Assembly: GCA_949298575.1 (NCBI GenBank) | Contig: CASFXH010000023.1 | Location: 1-64,000, forward strand | Direction of reading: 5' to 3' | Source of the DNA: an uncultured Parabacteroides sp. | GTDB taxonomy: Bacteria > Bacteroidota > Bacteroidia > Bacteroidales > Tannerellaceae | Length of the DNA: 64,000 bases | Shown: piece by piece, positions 50,975 through 60,818 of the stretch | How the letters are laid out: the number at the start of each line of letters is the position of its first letter | How positions within the stretch are numbered: the stretch's first letter is position 1 | Notes under the pieces: model-generated | Told to the model about the DNA's origin: nothing | The model's input: only the letters and a program-made list of their open reading frames with translations | Databases searched by the model: none | Position numbers and translations under genes: made by a program

Positions 50975-52159
50975 TTATTTATTCAATTTAACACGGTTCA
51001 AACGACGATTGATATTCGCCTCTACTACATAATAGTCGATCAGCGGGGCGAACACGTTCATCAACAAGATCGCCAACATCATACCTTCCGGATAACCGGG
51101 GTTGAGCACACGGATGATGATCGCCATCGCGCCGACCAACAAACCATAAATATACTTACCGGTCTCCGTCCGGGCTGAGGTCACCGGGTCGGTTGCCATA
51201 AAGACCGCGCCGAAAGCGAAGCCACCCAACGCCAAGTGCATGTACCAAGGCATCTGAGCGGTTGCCGTATCCGGACCTGCCAAGTTGAAGATAATCGCCA
51301 TCACGGCGCCACCCACGAAGACAGAGAACATCGTCTTCCAGCTCGCGATGCCCGTGAACAGCAAGATCACCGCGCCAATCGCGATCGCGATTACGCTCGT
51401 CTCACCAATAGAACCGGGGATGAAACCCGTAACCATATCGCAGAAGCTCCACGGATACTCAGGCGTAGAGGTCGTAGCGACCTTCGCGATACCCAGCGGC
51501 GTCGCGGCCGAGAAGCCATCGACCACCTGCCCCGCGCCCAAACCGAACGTATCGGCCGTGCGAACCCAAACCTGGTCGCCCGACATCGCCGTCGGATAAG
51601 CGAAGAACAAGAAGGCGCGTGTCACCAGCGCTACATTAAATATATTGTAGCCCGTGCCACCGAACACTTCCTTCGCGAAGATTACCGCGAAAGCCGTCGC
51701 CACGGCGATCATCCACAGCGGCGTGTCGACCGGCACGATCATCGGGATCAAGATACCCGATACCAAGAAACCCTCTTGGATCTCCTCTTTCTTCCATTGA
51801 GCCACCGTAAACTCGATACCCAAACCGACCACGTAAGACACGATGATCTTAGGCAATACGGCCAAGAAGCCATAAATAAAGGTCATCCAGAAACCGGGAT
51901 CGGAACCGATCGCCAAATTATGCTGATAACCCACATTATACATACCAAAAAGCAAAGCCGGCAACAAAGCGATGATCACCACGGTCATCGTCCGCTTTGA
52001 GTCAATGCCGTCATGAATGTGCACGCCTGTCTTGGAAGTCTCGTTCGGGACGAACATGAACGACTCGAAACCCTCGAACACGGAACGGAACATCGCCAGC
52101 TTCCCGCCTTCCTCAAAGTTAGGCTTAATCTTGTTGAGATAATTCCTTAACGCTTTCAA
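50975..52159 (-). CDS. nqrB: Na+-NQR subunit B
   Basis: This 394-residue integral membrane subunit carries covalent FMN and riboflavin and takes part in Na+ translocation and quinone reduction. The FMN attachment motif is SAATPLG with Thr220. Multiple helices lie at about 57-390. It lies 22 nt after nqrA. Confidence 0.95.
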   Translation of the reverse strand: MKALRNYLNKIKPNFEEGGKLAMFRSVFEGFESFMFVPNETSKTGVHIHDGIDSKRTMTVVIIALLPALLFGMYNVGYQHNLAIGSDPGFWMTFIYGFLAVLPKIIVSYVVGLGIEFTVAQWKKEEIQEGFLVSGILIPMIVPVDTPLWMIAVATAFAVIFAKEVFGGTGYNIFNVALVTRAFLFFAYPTAMSGDQVWVRTADTFGLGAGQVVDGFSAATPLGIAKVATTSTPEYPWSFCDMVTGFIPGSIGETSVIAIAIGAVILLFTGIASWKTMFSVFVGGAVMAIIFNLAGPDTATAQMPWYMHLALGGFAFGAVFMATDPVTSARTETGKYIYGLLVGAMAIIIRVLNPGYPEGMMLAILLMNVFAPLIDYYVVEANINRRLNRVKLNK

Positions 52160-52181
52160 TGTATTCTGATTTTAGATGTTA

Positions 52182-53534
52182 TTAATTCATTTCCTTATAC
52201 AGCTGGTTCAAGCCGTCGCGCACGATCTTCTGCAATTCCAGCTTCGACGTGTCGACAAACTCGCACAACGCGAAATCCTCCGGAGCGACCTCATAGATTC
52301 CCAAGTTCTCCATCTTGTCGATATCGAACGCCAAGATCGCCTTGATCAGGTATTCCGGCATGATGTCCATCGGGAAAACCTTGTCATACTCATTCGACAT
52401 GATCATCGCCCGACGACCACCCTTGATTCGAGCGTCGAGTACATATTCCTTATTACGGCCAATCAACCACGTCAGGTAAGAATGGCTGGTGCTGTATTTG
52501 TTGAAACCCGGGACGGCCCATCCGAAGAACTCGTCATTGTCGTCGCCTTCCGGGATGACGGTGATCTGATTGTCGTAAGCGCGCAAGTAGTCTTCTTTCC
52601 CGACCTTGGTGCCGGTCAAGACATTGCCGCTGATAATGCGCAAGTGCTCATTGCCTTCCAAAAGTTTGCCAGCGACCAGGCTCTCGATCGTGCAACCGGC
52701 GATGGTCTTGATGTAACCACGCTCCGTCGTCTCGGAACCGGTCAGGACCACCAAACGCGTGAGATCGACAATTCCTTTGTTGAACAGGCGACCGATGACA
52801 ATCACGTCGTCCGGATTCACCGTCCAAACGACCTCGCCCTTATTGATCGGCTTCACTCGGTTGATCTGTACACCCACATTAGCCGCCGGGTGCGGACCTT
52901 CCACTTCTACGATCTCCACGCCATTCACCTTCGCGGCGATCGAACCACGACGGACACCGACATAAACCTTTCCCGCCGTCAGCTTCGCCAACGCGTCGAG
53001 ACCCGTTTGGAAATCGGCCTCCTGGCCTTTCAAGATGAAATCGAAATTGGGCGCCAACGGAGCCGAATAAAACGCCGAGACGAAAATGTCGCGCGGCTGA
53101 CTTGCCGGATTGGCGACAATATCGTAAGGACGTTGTTTGATGAGCGGCCACAAGCCCGCGTCCAGGATGAACGCCTTGACTTCGTCCGCCTTCATCGAAG
53201 ACACCGTCTTCTTACCGAACTCCTCATAAACCATCTGCGCGTCCGGTTTGACGACCACACTCAGCACTTTCCGTTTCGCGCCTCGATTCACGGCGGTTAC
53301 CTCACCGCTCACCGGAGAAGCGAACTTGATCTCGGGACGGTTCTTGTCGATCATCAACGTCGAACCAGCTTTGACCTTGTCTCCTACTTTCGCGACGACC
53401 TTAGGCATGATCCCGTTGTAACTGTCTGGGACAAGCGCATATGTGGCGCTTGGCCGAGCGTTCAACATCACGTCCGAAGCCTTGCCTTTCAGATTAATGT
53501 CTAAACCCTTTTTAACCTTAATCACATTTGTCAT
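52182..53534 (-). CDS. nqrA: Na+-NQR subunit A
   Basis: This 450-residue peripheral cytoplasmic subunit starts the six-gene operon. Typical parts are KGLDINLKGKASD, a biotinyl/barrel-like fold with VKAGSTLMIDKNRPEIKFAS, and TGSETTERGYIKTIAGCTIE. The complex links NADH oxidation to Na+ export, the main respiratory entry in many Bacteroidales. Confidence 0.95.
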   Translation of the reverse strand: MTNVIKVKKGLDINLKGKASDVMLNARPSATYALVPDSYNGIMPKVVAKVGDKVKAGSTLMIDKNRPEIKFASPVSGEVTAVNRGAKRKVLSVVVKPDAQMVYEEFGKKTVSSMKADEVKAFILDAGLWPLIKQRPYDIVANPASQPRDIFVSAFYSAPLAPNFDFILKGQEADFQTGLDALAKLTAGKVYVGVRRGSIAAKVNGVEIVEVEGPHPAANVGVQINRVKPINKGEVVWTVNPDDVIVIGRLFNKGIVDLTRLVVLTGSETTERGYIKTIAGCTIESLVAGKLLEGNEHLRIISGNVLTGTKVGKEDYLRAYDNQITVIPEGDDNDEFFGWAVPGFNKYSTSHSYLTWLIGRNKEYVLDARIKGGRRAMIMSNEYDKVFPMDIMPEYLIKAILAFDIDKMENLGIYEVAPEDFALCEFVDTSKLELQKIVRDGLNQLYKEMN

Positions 53535-53568
53535 GATACAACTAAAATTGTTTATACGTAATTTCCCG

Positions 53569-53576
53569 CGAAAGTA
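53569..53576 (-). promoter_or_regulatory. Probable -7 element of the nqr operon
   Basis: The minus strand reads TACTTTCG, one base from TAnnTTTG, 35 bp upstream of nqrA. The same TACTTTCGCGG context occurs before the sensor kinase (56900-56907). Confidence 0.35.
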
Positions 53577-53664
53577 GAGATTTTTTCATGTTTTAGGACA
53601 GATTCTTGGAAATAATTAGTGAAATATTTCCATAATTTCGCGTGTCAAAAACAACGATCGACTC

Positions 53665-54933
53665 ATGAATGTTTTAAAAGTCTTGTTCCTCCTGGCGATC
53701 GGCGCTTGGGGAACGGCATATGGACAAACGACCTATGCCACTCGAGTTTATAGCAAACTGATCAAATCTCTTCAAATCAGGCAAGAAGGAGAAATGTTCT
53801 CCGAGCCTTTCACGGCGCTGAACGGCGGAAGGCCCATCGAAATCAGTTTCGACGCCCTCGAGCCGGGTTATACGCGCTATGCCTACCGGGTGGTCTATTG
53901 CGATGCCGACTGGACGCCGTCGAACCTCTCGCCCGTCGAATACCTGGACGGGTTCCAGGACAATGTCGTCGAGGACTTCGCCACGTCGATGGCCACCACC
54001 ATGCCTTACACCAACTACCGCGTCTTCTTCCCCAACGAGGATGTCCAGCTCAAGTTATCGGGCAACTACGTGGCGATTTTCTATCCCGAGGACGAGCCGG
54101 ACAACGTCGCTTTCACCGCGTGCTTCTCTCTCGTCGAGCCGATGATCAACATCGCGGCCAAAGTGAGCGGCAACACCAACATCGACACCAACCAAAGCCA
54201 CCAGCAAGTGAGCTTCGTCATCCAGCATCCCCACCTCGACATCCGTTTCCCGCAAACCGATCTCAAAATCCATGTCCTGCAAAACAACCGGCGCGACAAC
54301 ATGGTCAGCGACCTTAAGCCGATGGAGATCCTGCGAGGCTCTATCGTCTACGACAACCTCCGCGAACTGATCTTCCCCGCCGGCAACGAGTTCCGCCGCG
54401 TCGAGTTTCTCAGCAACCGCTACAATGGCATGGGCGTCGAACGGATCTCGTTCCACAATCCCTATTACCATATTGATCTTATGACCGACTACCCCGAGGC
54501 CGGCGAGAGCTACCAATACGACCAGGACCAAGACGGCCGCTTCTTCGTCCGTTGCTCCAACTGCCAAGATCCTGATACGGAGGCCGACTACTACATCGTC
54601 CATTTCTCGCTCGCGATGGATCCGATCCTCGACGGGCAGATCTACCTCAGCGGCGAGGCCTTCGCCAACACGTTCGACGACCACAGCCGCATGACCTACA
54701 ATCCCGAGACAGGCCGCTACGAGACGGCGATCCTGCTCAAGCAAGGAAACTACAATTACCAATACCTCTTCGTCCCGAACGGCACGTCGAGAGGCGAGAC
54801 GGCGCTCGTGGAAGGCGATCATTTCGAGGCGGAAAACCAGTATACCATCTACGTCTACTACCGCCCAATGGGCGCTCGCTACGACCGGCTGATCGGCATC
54901 CAAACCGTCCGCAACCAAATGGAGGTCTTGTGA
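53665..54933 (+). CDS. DUF5103 protein, type IX secretion plug-like
   Basis: This 422-residue protein has a signal peptide (to about AYGQ). It carries the DUF5103 domain of the Plug component that closes the T9SS translocon pore from the periplasmic side (SPVEYLDGFQDNVVEDF, YTNYRVFFPNEDVQLKLSG, YHIDLMTDYPEAGESYQYD). The C-terminal part has a carbohydrate-binding-like strand region (GNYNYQYLFVPNG). No other T9SS gene is in the window, so membership in an active system is inferred. It is convergent with the LytTR regulator gene. Confidence 0.82.
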   Translation: MNVLKVLFLLAIGAWGTAYGQTTYATRVYSKLIKSLQIRQEGEMFSEPFTALNGGRPIEISFDALEPGYTRYAYRVVYCDADWTPSNLSPVEYLDGFQDNVVEDFATSMATTMPYTNYRVFFPNEDVQLKLSGNYVAIFYPEDEPDNVAFTACFSLVEPMINIAAKVSGNTNIDTNQSHQQVSFVIQHPHLDIRFPQTDLKIHVLQNNRRDNMVSDLKPMEILRGSIVYDNLRELIFPAGNEFRRVEFLSNRYNGMGVERISFHNPYYHIDLMTDYPEAGESYQYDQDQDGRFFVRCSNCQDPDTEADYYIVHFSLAMDPILDGQIYLSGEAFANTFDDHSRMTYNPETGRYETAILLKQGNYNYQYLFVPNGTSRGETALVEGDHFEAENQYTIYVYYRPMGARYDRLIGIQTVRNQMEVL

Positions 54934-54958
54934 GGAAAAGGCCTGTTGATCGTCTTTT

Positions 54959-55714
54959 TCACGAATCCGAGAGCCAGCTCTTAAAATCGGAAGCCTTGTT
55001 CTTCGCCACATAAATCGGTTCGGGAGCGGACAAGAACAGATTGACACGCAACCGGCTGTCAAACCAGACAGTCAGGCTCTCGACCGCTTCACGGGAAATA
55101 AGGAACTGACGATTCGCCCGATAAAACTGACCCGGATCAAGTTTCTTCATCAAGGCGTCCAGTGATTTGGCCAACGGATAAGTCGTTCCCTCAAGAGTTG
55201 TTAGCCGACTTTCCCCATTCGTATTATAAAAATAAGCAATGGATTCGGTCTTTATGGGTAAAATACGATCCTTGTATGGCACTAGAATTCGTTTGCTATA
55301 TTCTGTAGTGCCTTGGAGCATGCGCTCAATATTATCCCTGTTTCGCTCCACTTGCTCCGGGTTATAACGCCGGTACTTGTCTAGCGCCTTGCGTACGTTC
55401 TCAAAAGTGATTGGCTTCAACAGATAGTCCACGCTATTCACTTGAAAAGCCCGGATGGCGTATTGATCATAAGCCGTCGTGAAAATAACCGGCACGTCAA
55501 TATCCACGCAATCAAAAATATTGAATGACAAGCCATCCGCCAACTGGATGTCCATAAACAACAGGTCAGGCATCTTGTTCGCCTGAAACCAACAGACACT
55601 GTCCTCCACGCTATCCAGGTGAGCCAAGATATTGATCTTCGGATCGAGCTCCAACAAAATATGCCGAATATGATCATAAGCGGCAACCTCATCTTCTATA
55701 ATAACCACATTCAT
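54959..55714 (-). CDS. LytTR-family response regulator
   Basis: The ATG at 55714 gives 251 residues. The receiver domain has acidic residues in IIEDE, phospho-acceptor Asp55 (LLFMDIQLADG) and Lys100 (DYLLKP). A LytTR DNA-binding domain follows (SIAYFYNTNGESRLTTLEG, FYRANRQFLISREAV). It lies 34 nt after the sensor kinase. It probably controls the divergent barrel gene (57062-59500) or other envelope genes. Confidence 0.92.
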   Translation of the reverse strand: MNVVIIEDEVAAYDHIRHILLELDPKINILAHLDSVEDSVCWFQANKMPDLLFMDIQLADGLSFNIFDCVDIDVPVIFTTAYDQYAIRAFQVNSVDYLLKPITFENVRKALDKYRRYNPEQVERNRDNIERMLQGTTEYSKRILVPYKDRILPIKTESIAYFYNTNGESRLTTLEGTTYPLAKSLDALMKKLDPGQFYRANRQFLISREAVESLTVWFDSRLRVNLFLSAPEPIYVAKNKASDFKSWLSDS

Positions 55715-55748
55715 ATATTGATTTCTATTCCATTTATCATCTAGCTCC

Positions 55749-56882
55749 TTATCGCTTGTCCGCTTGAGACGCCAATGGCAAGCGAACCCAAAAACAATTC
55801 TCCTCGTCACCTATCGTTATTCCTTTCCCCAACAACAGCCGAAAACGATTATCCAGGTTCTTCAGCCCGATCCCGTTTCTCTCCACCTCATCCAACCGGA
55901 GCTGTTTGGGGTTGACAATCAATATTGACGATGAATCCGCGCCTTTTTCCGCCTTTATCGTAATCACCATAGGTTTTCTCGCGCTGATCGCGTTGTGTTT
56001 CGTCACGTTCTCGATCAAGGGCAAGAGCGAAAGCACCGGTAGCCGCTCCTCTAAAAGCGTCTCATCCACCTCGATCTCAAAGCGAAGTTTCTCATCATAT
56101 TTCACCTGAAGCATAAACCGATATTTATCAAGAAAATCCAATTCCTCACGAAGCGAGACCAACCCTTTGCGTTCGCTCTGCAAGATGTAACGGAAGACTT
56201 GCGATAAGTTATCCAAATAACCCAACGATTTCTCTTTTTGATCCTCGGCGATCAATCCATAAAGCGAATTCAAGGAATTGAAAAAGAAATGGGGATTGAT
56301 CTGGTTGCTCAAGGCGTCCAGCCGGCTTTGAAGAGATTCCCCTCTCAGCGACTCCATCTTGCGCTCATATTCCTTCTGCTTGATATTTAGGAGATAAATA
56401 CGACTTAACGTATAGATCACGACCGCCAGGGTCACGATTCCATTATACCAAGCCTCGGCAGGCACATGAAAATACTTAGGGATATGACGTTTCCGCCTAC
56501 CCGACCACTCATCAGAGAAGAGCTCGCGGATCTGATCATAGGCCAAATGGTTCACCGTATCTATCCAAGGGTAAAGGAAGAAATAGACAACCGCCAGAAA
56601 CAACAACGCGCAAAGGATTGTCGCCGCGAGATGCTTGACATGCGATAGCCGGAGCGGTTGCCAAACAGTGTTTATGACCAACAAAAGCCACGCGTAAATA
56701 ACGAAAAAGAGGCATTCGAACGCCAGCAACATGACGCTTTCTTTCCTGAGATCGAAGTCGAACCGATTGGAGAGATCCAAGCAATCCATCACCTCTTCCG
56801 ACACGATAAATAGCCCCGTCAATAAGGCGATCACGGCAATGATCCACCATTTGTTGAATAATAAATTCTTCACGTTTTCCAT
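55749..56882 (-). CDS. LytS-type sensor histidine kinase
   Basis: This 377-residue protein has four membrane helices (about 13-30, 50-72, 85-105, 146-165), then a His_kinase domain. The phosphorylated His198 lies in LSNQINPHFFFNSLNSL, the N-box is LLPLIENVTKHN and the G-box is GIGLKNLDNRF. No extracytoplasmic sensor domain is recognised. It is paired with the LytTR regulator and divergent from the barrel gene at 57062. Confidence 0.93.
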   Translation of the reverse strand: MENVKNLLFNKWWIIAVIALLTGLFIVSEEVMDCLDLSNRFDFDLRKESVMLLAFECLFFVIYAWLLLVINTVWQPLRLSHVKHLAATILCALLFLAVVYFFLYPWIDTVNHLAYDQIRELFSDEWSGRRKRHIPKYFHVPAEAWYNGIVTLAVVIYTLSRIYLLNIKQKEYERKMESLRGESLQSRLDALSNQINPHFFFNSLNSLYGLIAEDQKEKSLGYLDNLSQVFRYILQSERKGLVSLREELDFLDKYRFMLQVKYDEKLRFEIEVDETLLEERLPVLSLLPLIENVTKHNAISARKPMVITIKAEKGADSSSILIVNPKQLRLDEVERNGIGLKNLDNRFRLLLGKGITIGDEENCFWVRLPLASQADKR

Positions 56883-56899
56883 AACTCATTCATTTTCCG

Positions 56900-56907
56900 C
56901 GAAAGTA
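56900..56907 (-). promoter_or_regulatory. Probable -7 element of the kinase/regulator pair
   Basis: The minus strand reads TACTTTCG, one base from TAnnTTTG, 18 bp upstream of the kinase start. The context matches the element before nqrA. Confidence 0.35.
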
Positions 56908-57061
56908 AGGGATCGCCACGAATAACGCCCTATTCTCCCCCCGGTTTCCACACCCGATTTTTTCGCCCCCAGCCAACATCTTTTCGCACTCGACGCGTAA
57001 AGGACGAAAGCAAACGCTTGATGCCCCAATTTTGTGGTCATAAATCAAATCAGTAATCAAC

Positions 57062-59500
57062 ATGAAAACAGTAAAAACAATCTTATTGGCTTGCGCGCTC
57101 TGCGCGTCTCCTTCTTTCCTGTTCGCCCAAGACAAGGCTAATGAACAATACACGATTAGAGGGCAAATTGTCGATTCCTTAAGCAACGAGCCGGTCTCGT
57201 TCGCCACCATCAGGATCGAGTCCGCGCCGGAAAACTCCGAAAAGCCAATCGCGTTGCTGGCGTGTGACATCGACGGCTATTTTTCCGTGACGATGGATGA
57301 GCGGGGTCCCTACTATTTTAATATGAGTTCCATCGGGAAAAGGAACGCCTCGCGGAAAATAGAGATTCCCAAAGACTCCATGAATTGGGACATCGGACAA
57401 CTTCACATGGCGGATGATATGGAAATGCTGAACGAGGTAACTGTCTCCGCGCAGAAGCCCCTTGTGAAAGCGGAGATCGACAAACTCACCTACAGCCTGG
57501 ACGAGGATCCAGAAGCCCGGGTCAGCAACACGCTCGACATGTTGCGTAAGGTCCCGATGATCACGGTCGATGGCGATGATAATATCCAGCTTAAGGGCAG
57601 TGGCAATTTCAAGGTCTACCTGAACGGCCGGCCATCGGGCTTGCTGAGCAACAACCCTTCAGCCGTACTGAAAAGCATGCCGGCCTCGAATATCAAGGAC
57701 ATTGAAGTCATTACCGATCCCGGCGCCCGTTACGACGCGGAGGGCGTCAGCGGCATCATCAATATCATCACGGTCAAACGGACGATCGACGGCTATACGG
57801 CGACCGCCTCGCTCGAGGGAAGCGTGAAACAAACCTATAACGCGGGCCTTTTCCTCTCAATGAAAGCGGGAAAACTAGGTTTGACCGCCAACTACAATTA
57901 TGAATACGAGAACGAGCCGACAGCCGACCTTTATTCTTTCCGCGAGAACCTGAACGACGCGACCAACCATTTCCTCACCCAAACCGGGACATTGAAAGAA
58001 AAAGAACAGATGCATCGGGGCTACCTGGAAGGATCGTTCGAGATCGACTCGCTCAACTTGATCACCATCGACGCGAACCTTTTCCGGAAGACGCAACGAG
58101 AATGCTCGGACATGAAAGTCGCCATGACCGACATCAATGGCCATCCAGTCTATGCCTACAACCTTTTCAATGAGAACAAACCGGTATTCGGCTCCTTCGA
58201 GATGAACGCCAATTACCAACACCTTACCCAACGAGCGGGCGAAGCGTTGACCCTCTCCTACCGTTTCACCAACGATCCGGGCGACGACGAGGCCTGGATC
58301 ACGGTCGACGGACAGGACGGTTATCCCAATCGCCGCCAATGGGACACCAACCGGGCCAAGACGAACGAGCATACGGCGCAACTCGATTATACCCGCCCGA
58401 TCGGCAACCATACGCTGGAGATGGGCGCCAAATACATCCTGCGGCAGACCGACAGCAAGGTCAATCATCGGCTATTCGACGAGACGGCCAACGCTTGGGA
58501 TGAAATGGAGGAAAGTTTTCTCGATTTCACGCATACGCAAAACATCTATGCCCTTTATCTGGGCGACGCCATCCAATTGGGCCATTGGGGCATAAAAGCG
58601 GGCATCCGGGGCGAAGGCTCGGCGCTGAAGGTCGACTACAAGAACGACCCCGCCCAGAATTTCCGTTCCAATTTCATCGACCTCGTCCCCAGCTTAAGTT
58701 TTTCCTACGCCCTGACCGAGTCGCGACAACTCCGCCTCGGCTACAACATGCGCATCCGCCGGGCCGGCATCGATCACCTGAATCCTTATGTCGACGAACG
58801 CGACCCGTTGAATATCTCGTACGGCAATCCCGATCTCAAGTCTGAGAAAAGCAACAGCTTCAATCTCAATTACACGTTGTTCAACGCCAAATTCAACCTG
58901 AACGCGAGCCTCAGCCACTCGTTCGTCAACAACGCCATCGAACAATATGTCTTCATGAAACCGGACGAGCCGAACGTCTCGGTGACGACCTTCGGCAATA
59001 TCGGGAAACGAAGCCAAACCGGGCTTTTCCTCTACGTCAACTGGATGCCCGTACCAAGCGTCCGTTTCTTCCTGAATGGGGGGATCGATTACGTCAAGCT
59101 GAGCGGCGAACAGGGCGGATATTCCAACGAGGGGCTCAGCGGGCGCGTCTTCGGAGGGCTTCAGTTCAACTTCCCGAAAGACTTCCGCCTCCACCTGAAC
59201 GCCGGTTATTCCATGCCCGAAGTCCAGCCGCAAGGCAAGCGAGGCGCCTTCCTCACCAATGGGATCACGCTCAATAAGGATCTCTTCAACAAGCGGCTCA
59301 CCATCGCGCTCTATGCCAAAAGCCCATTCATGAAGACCTGGAAGATCAGCGACGAGGTTGAAGACCAAAACTTCGTCCTCCTGGAAGAAGAGCGCAAATG
59401 GACGCGCGACTTCGGCATCACCATTTCCTATCGGTTTGGAAATTTGAAGACCGATCTCCCCAAAATAACCAAAGGAATCGTTAACGACGACATAAAATAG
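57062..59500 (+). CDS. Outer-membrane beta-barrel protein with carboxypeptidase-like and plug domains
   Basis: This 812-residue protein has a signal peptide (to about LFAQ, residue 23) and a CarboxypepD_reg-like domain (YTIRGQIVDSLSNEPVSFAT, DGYFSVTMDERG). A TonB-plug-like region follows (ASNIKDIEVITDPGARYDAE, GIINIITVKR). The rest is a large beta-barrel of the outer-membrane barrel family. It is the same general type as 23252-25615 but not close to it. It is divergent from the LytS/LytTR genes; its substrate is unknown. Confidence 0.88.
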   Translation: MKTVKTILLACALCASPSFLFAQDKANEQYTIRGQIVDSLSNEPVSFATIRIESAPENSEKPIALLACDIDGYFSVTMDERGPYYFNMSSIGKRNASRKIEIPKDSMNWDIGQLHMADDMEMLNEVTVSAQKPLVKAEIDKLTYSLDEDPEARVSNTLDMLRKVPMITVDGDDNIQLKGSGNFKVYLNGRPSGLLSNNPSAVLKSMPASNIKDIEVITDPGARYDAEGVSGIINIITVKRTIDGYTATASLEGSVKQTYNAGLFLSMKAGKLGLTANYNYEYENEPTADLYSFRENLNDATNHFLTQTGTLKEKEQMHRGYLEGSFEIDSLNLITIDANLFRKTQRECSDMKVAMTDINGHPVYAYNLFNENKPVFGSFEMNANYQHLTQRAGEALTLSYRFTNDPGDDEAWITVDGQDGYPNRRQWDTNRAKTNEHTAQLDYTRPIGNHTLEMGAKYILRQTDSKVNHRLFDETANAWDEMEESFLDFTHTQNIYALYLGDAIQLGHWGIKAGIRGEGSALKVDYKNDPAQNFRSNFIDLVPSLSFSYALTESRQLRLGYNMRIRRAGIDHLNPYVDERDPLNISYGNPDLKSEKSNSFNLNYTLFNAKFNLNASLSHSFVNNAIEQYVFMKPDEPNVSVTTFGNIGKRSQTGLFLYVNWMPVPSVRFFLNGGIDYVKLSGEQGGYSNEGLSGRVFGGLQFNFPKDFRLHLNAGYSMPEVQPQGKRGAFLTNGITLNKDLFNKRLTIALYAKSPFMKTWKISDEVEDQNFVLLEEERKWTRDFGITISYRFGNLKTDLPKITKGIVNDDIK

Positions 59501-59557
59501 CTTTCCGATCATCCCAACAAATTGTCGTGAGCGCTTCGGGCGCCTGAGACATTCTCG

Positions 59558-59734
59558 ACAAAATTTGGAGATAGTACTTTATCCTCAAAACGCTATGTCC
59601 TGATTTTGGACATAGCATTTTGAAGGATAGCCACTATGGGTCAAGATGAGAACATATCATTTTATAGGGAAAACGCTATATCCAAAATGAAAACATAGCG
59701 TTTTTGGAGTCAGACACTATCCCCAAAATCTCGG
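59558..59734. repeat. Degenerate palindrome array with ~41-bp spacing
   Basis: GCTATGTCC...GGACATAGC (59592-59616) and AAACGCTAT...ATAGCGTTT (59671-59703) are clear palindromes. A degraded one lies between them (about 59632-59660), with centres near 59604, 59646 and 59687. The arm AAACGCTAT is the same as in units 2-5 of the 34-kb array. TTTTGGAG...CCCCAAAA (59702-59728) follows. The remainder of the 59501-59850 gap holds a perfect 14-bp palindrome TTTAAGCGCTTAAA (59740-59753) and no gene. Confidence 0.65.
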
Positions 59735-59850
59735 CAGCGTTTAAGCGCTTAAATACGGATCGCGAAAAACACGGGAAGCCTGGAAAAAGCGCGATCTTAT
59801 TCCAAAAAAAATTCGTAAATTCGCAAAACCTAACAAACAACTCCAAAGAA

Positions 59851-60777
59851 ATGAACCTGCAACAACTTGAATATATCTTGGCGGTCGACCGATTCCGCCA
59901 TTTCGCGAAAGCGGCCGAGCATTGCCGCGTCACCCAGCCCACGCTGAGCATGATGATCCAAAAGCTGGAAGACGAGCTGGGGATGAAGATTTTCGACCGC
60001 TCCGGACAGCCCATCCGCCCCACGCGCTCAGGCGAGCGGGTCATCGAGCAGGCGAAAGCCGTCTTGCACGAGGCCGCGCGCGTCAAGGCCATCGCCAACG
60101 AGGAAGAAAGCGCGCTGGAAGGCACGTTCCACCTCGCCGTGTTGCCGACCATCGCCCCTTATCTCCTGCCCCGCTTCCTCCCGCGGCTCACGTCGGAGCG
60201 GCGCGGGCTCGACCTGCGGGTCGTCGAGATGAAAACCGCCCAAGCCCTGAAAGCCCTGGCCGACGACGAGGTCGACGCCGCCCTCATCGCCAACCTCCCG
60301 GAAGAAGACAGCTTGCGAGGCGAGGCGCTCCTCTACGAGCGATTCTTCGGCTACGTGGCCCGCGAGGATCCGCTTTTCGAGAAAACCCTTATCCGATCGG
60401 CCGACATCAGCGGGGAACGGCTTTGGCTGCTCGACGAGGGGCATTGCTTCCGCGACCAGCTGATCCGTTTCTGCCAAATGGAGAAAGTGAAACTGCGGCA
60501 AGCCGCCTATCGCCTGGGAAGCCTCGAGACGTTCATGCGGATGGTGGAAAGCGGGCGGGGCGTCACGTTCATCCCCGAGCTGGCCACGCTACAACTCAGT
60601 GAGAGCCAGCGAGCGTTGGTGCGTCCTTTCGCGCTCCCCGTGCCGGCCCGGGCCATCGTCTGGGTCACCCGGCGCGACTTCATCCGCCACCAGTTGGCCC
60701 AAGTCATCACCGACGCCATCCGCGCCAGCGTCCCCCAGGAGACACTGACCCCGCGCCCGGGGCTGAAGGTGATGTAG
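59851..60777 (+). CDS. oxyR: OxyR, peroxide-sensing LysR-family regulator
   Basis: The start at 59851 gives 308 residues. The LysR HTH is FAKAAEHCRVTQPTLSMMIQ. The redox pair is Cys199 and Cys208 in DEGHCFRDQLIRFC, at the same numbering as in E. coli OxyR, so peroxide should form the disulfide that activates the protein. The gene stands alone, with a 14-bp palindrome (59740-59753) 100 bp upstream that could be an operator. Confidence 0.93.
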   Translation: MNLQQLEYILAVDRFRHFAKAAEHCRVTQPTLSMMIQKLEDELGMKIFDRSGQPIRPTRSGERVIEQAKAVLHEAARVKAIANEEESALEGTFHLAVLPTIAPYLLPRFLPRLTSERRGLDLRVVEMKTAQALKALADDEVDAALIANLPEEDSLRGEALLYERFFGYVAREDPLFEKTLIRSADISGERLWLLDEGHCFRDQLIRFCQMEKVKLRQAAYRLGSLETFMRMVESGRGVTFIPELATLQLSESQRALVRPFALPVPARAIVWVTRRDFIRHQLAQVITDAIRASVPQETLTPRPGLKVM

Positions 60778-60818
60778 GAAAAAATACGCGATACACGAAC
60801 TTTTAAAATATAAAGCAT

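Noticed and set aside
59704-59850. 49-residue N-terminal extension of OxyR
   Set aside because: The LysR HTH begins at the ATG at 59851, and with that start the Cys fall at 199 and 208 as in E. coli OxyR.
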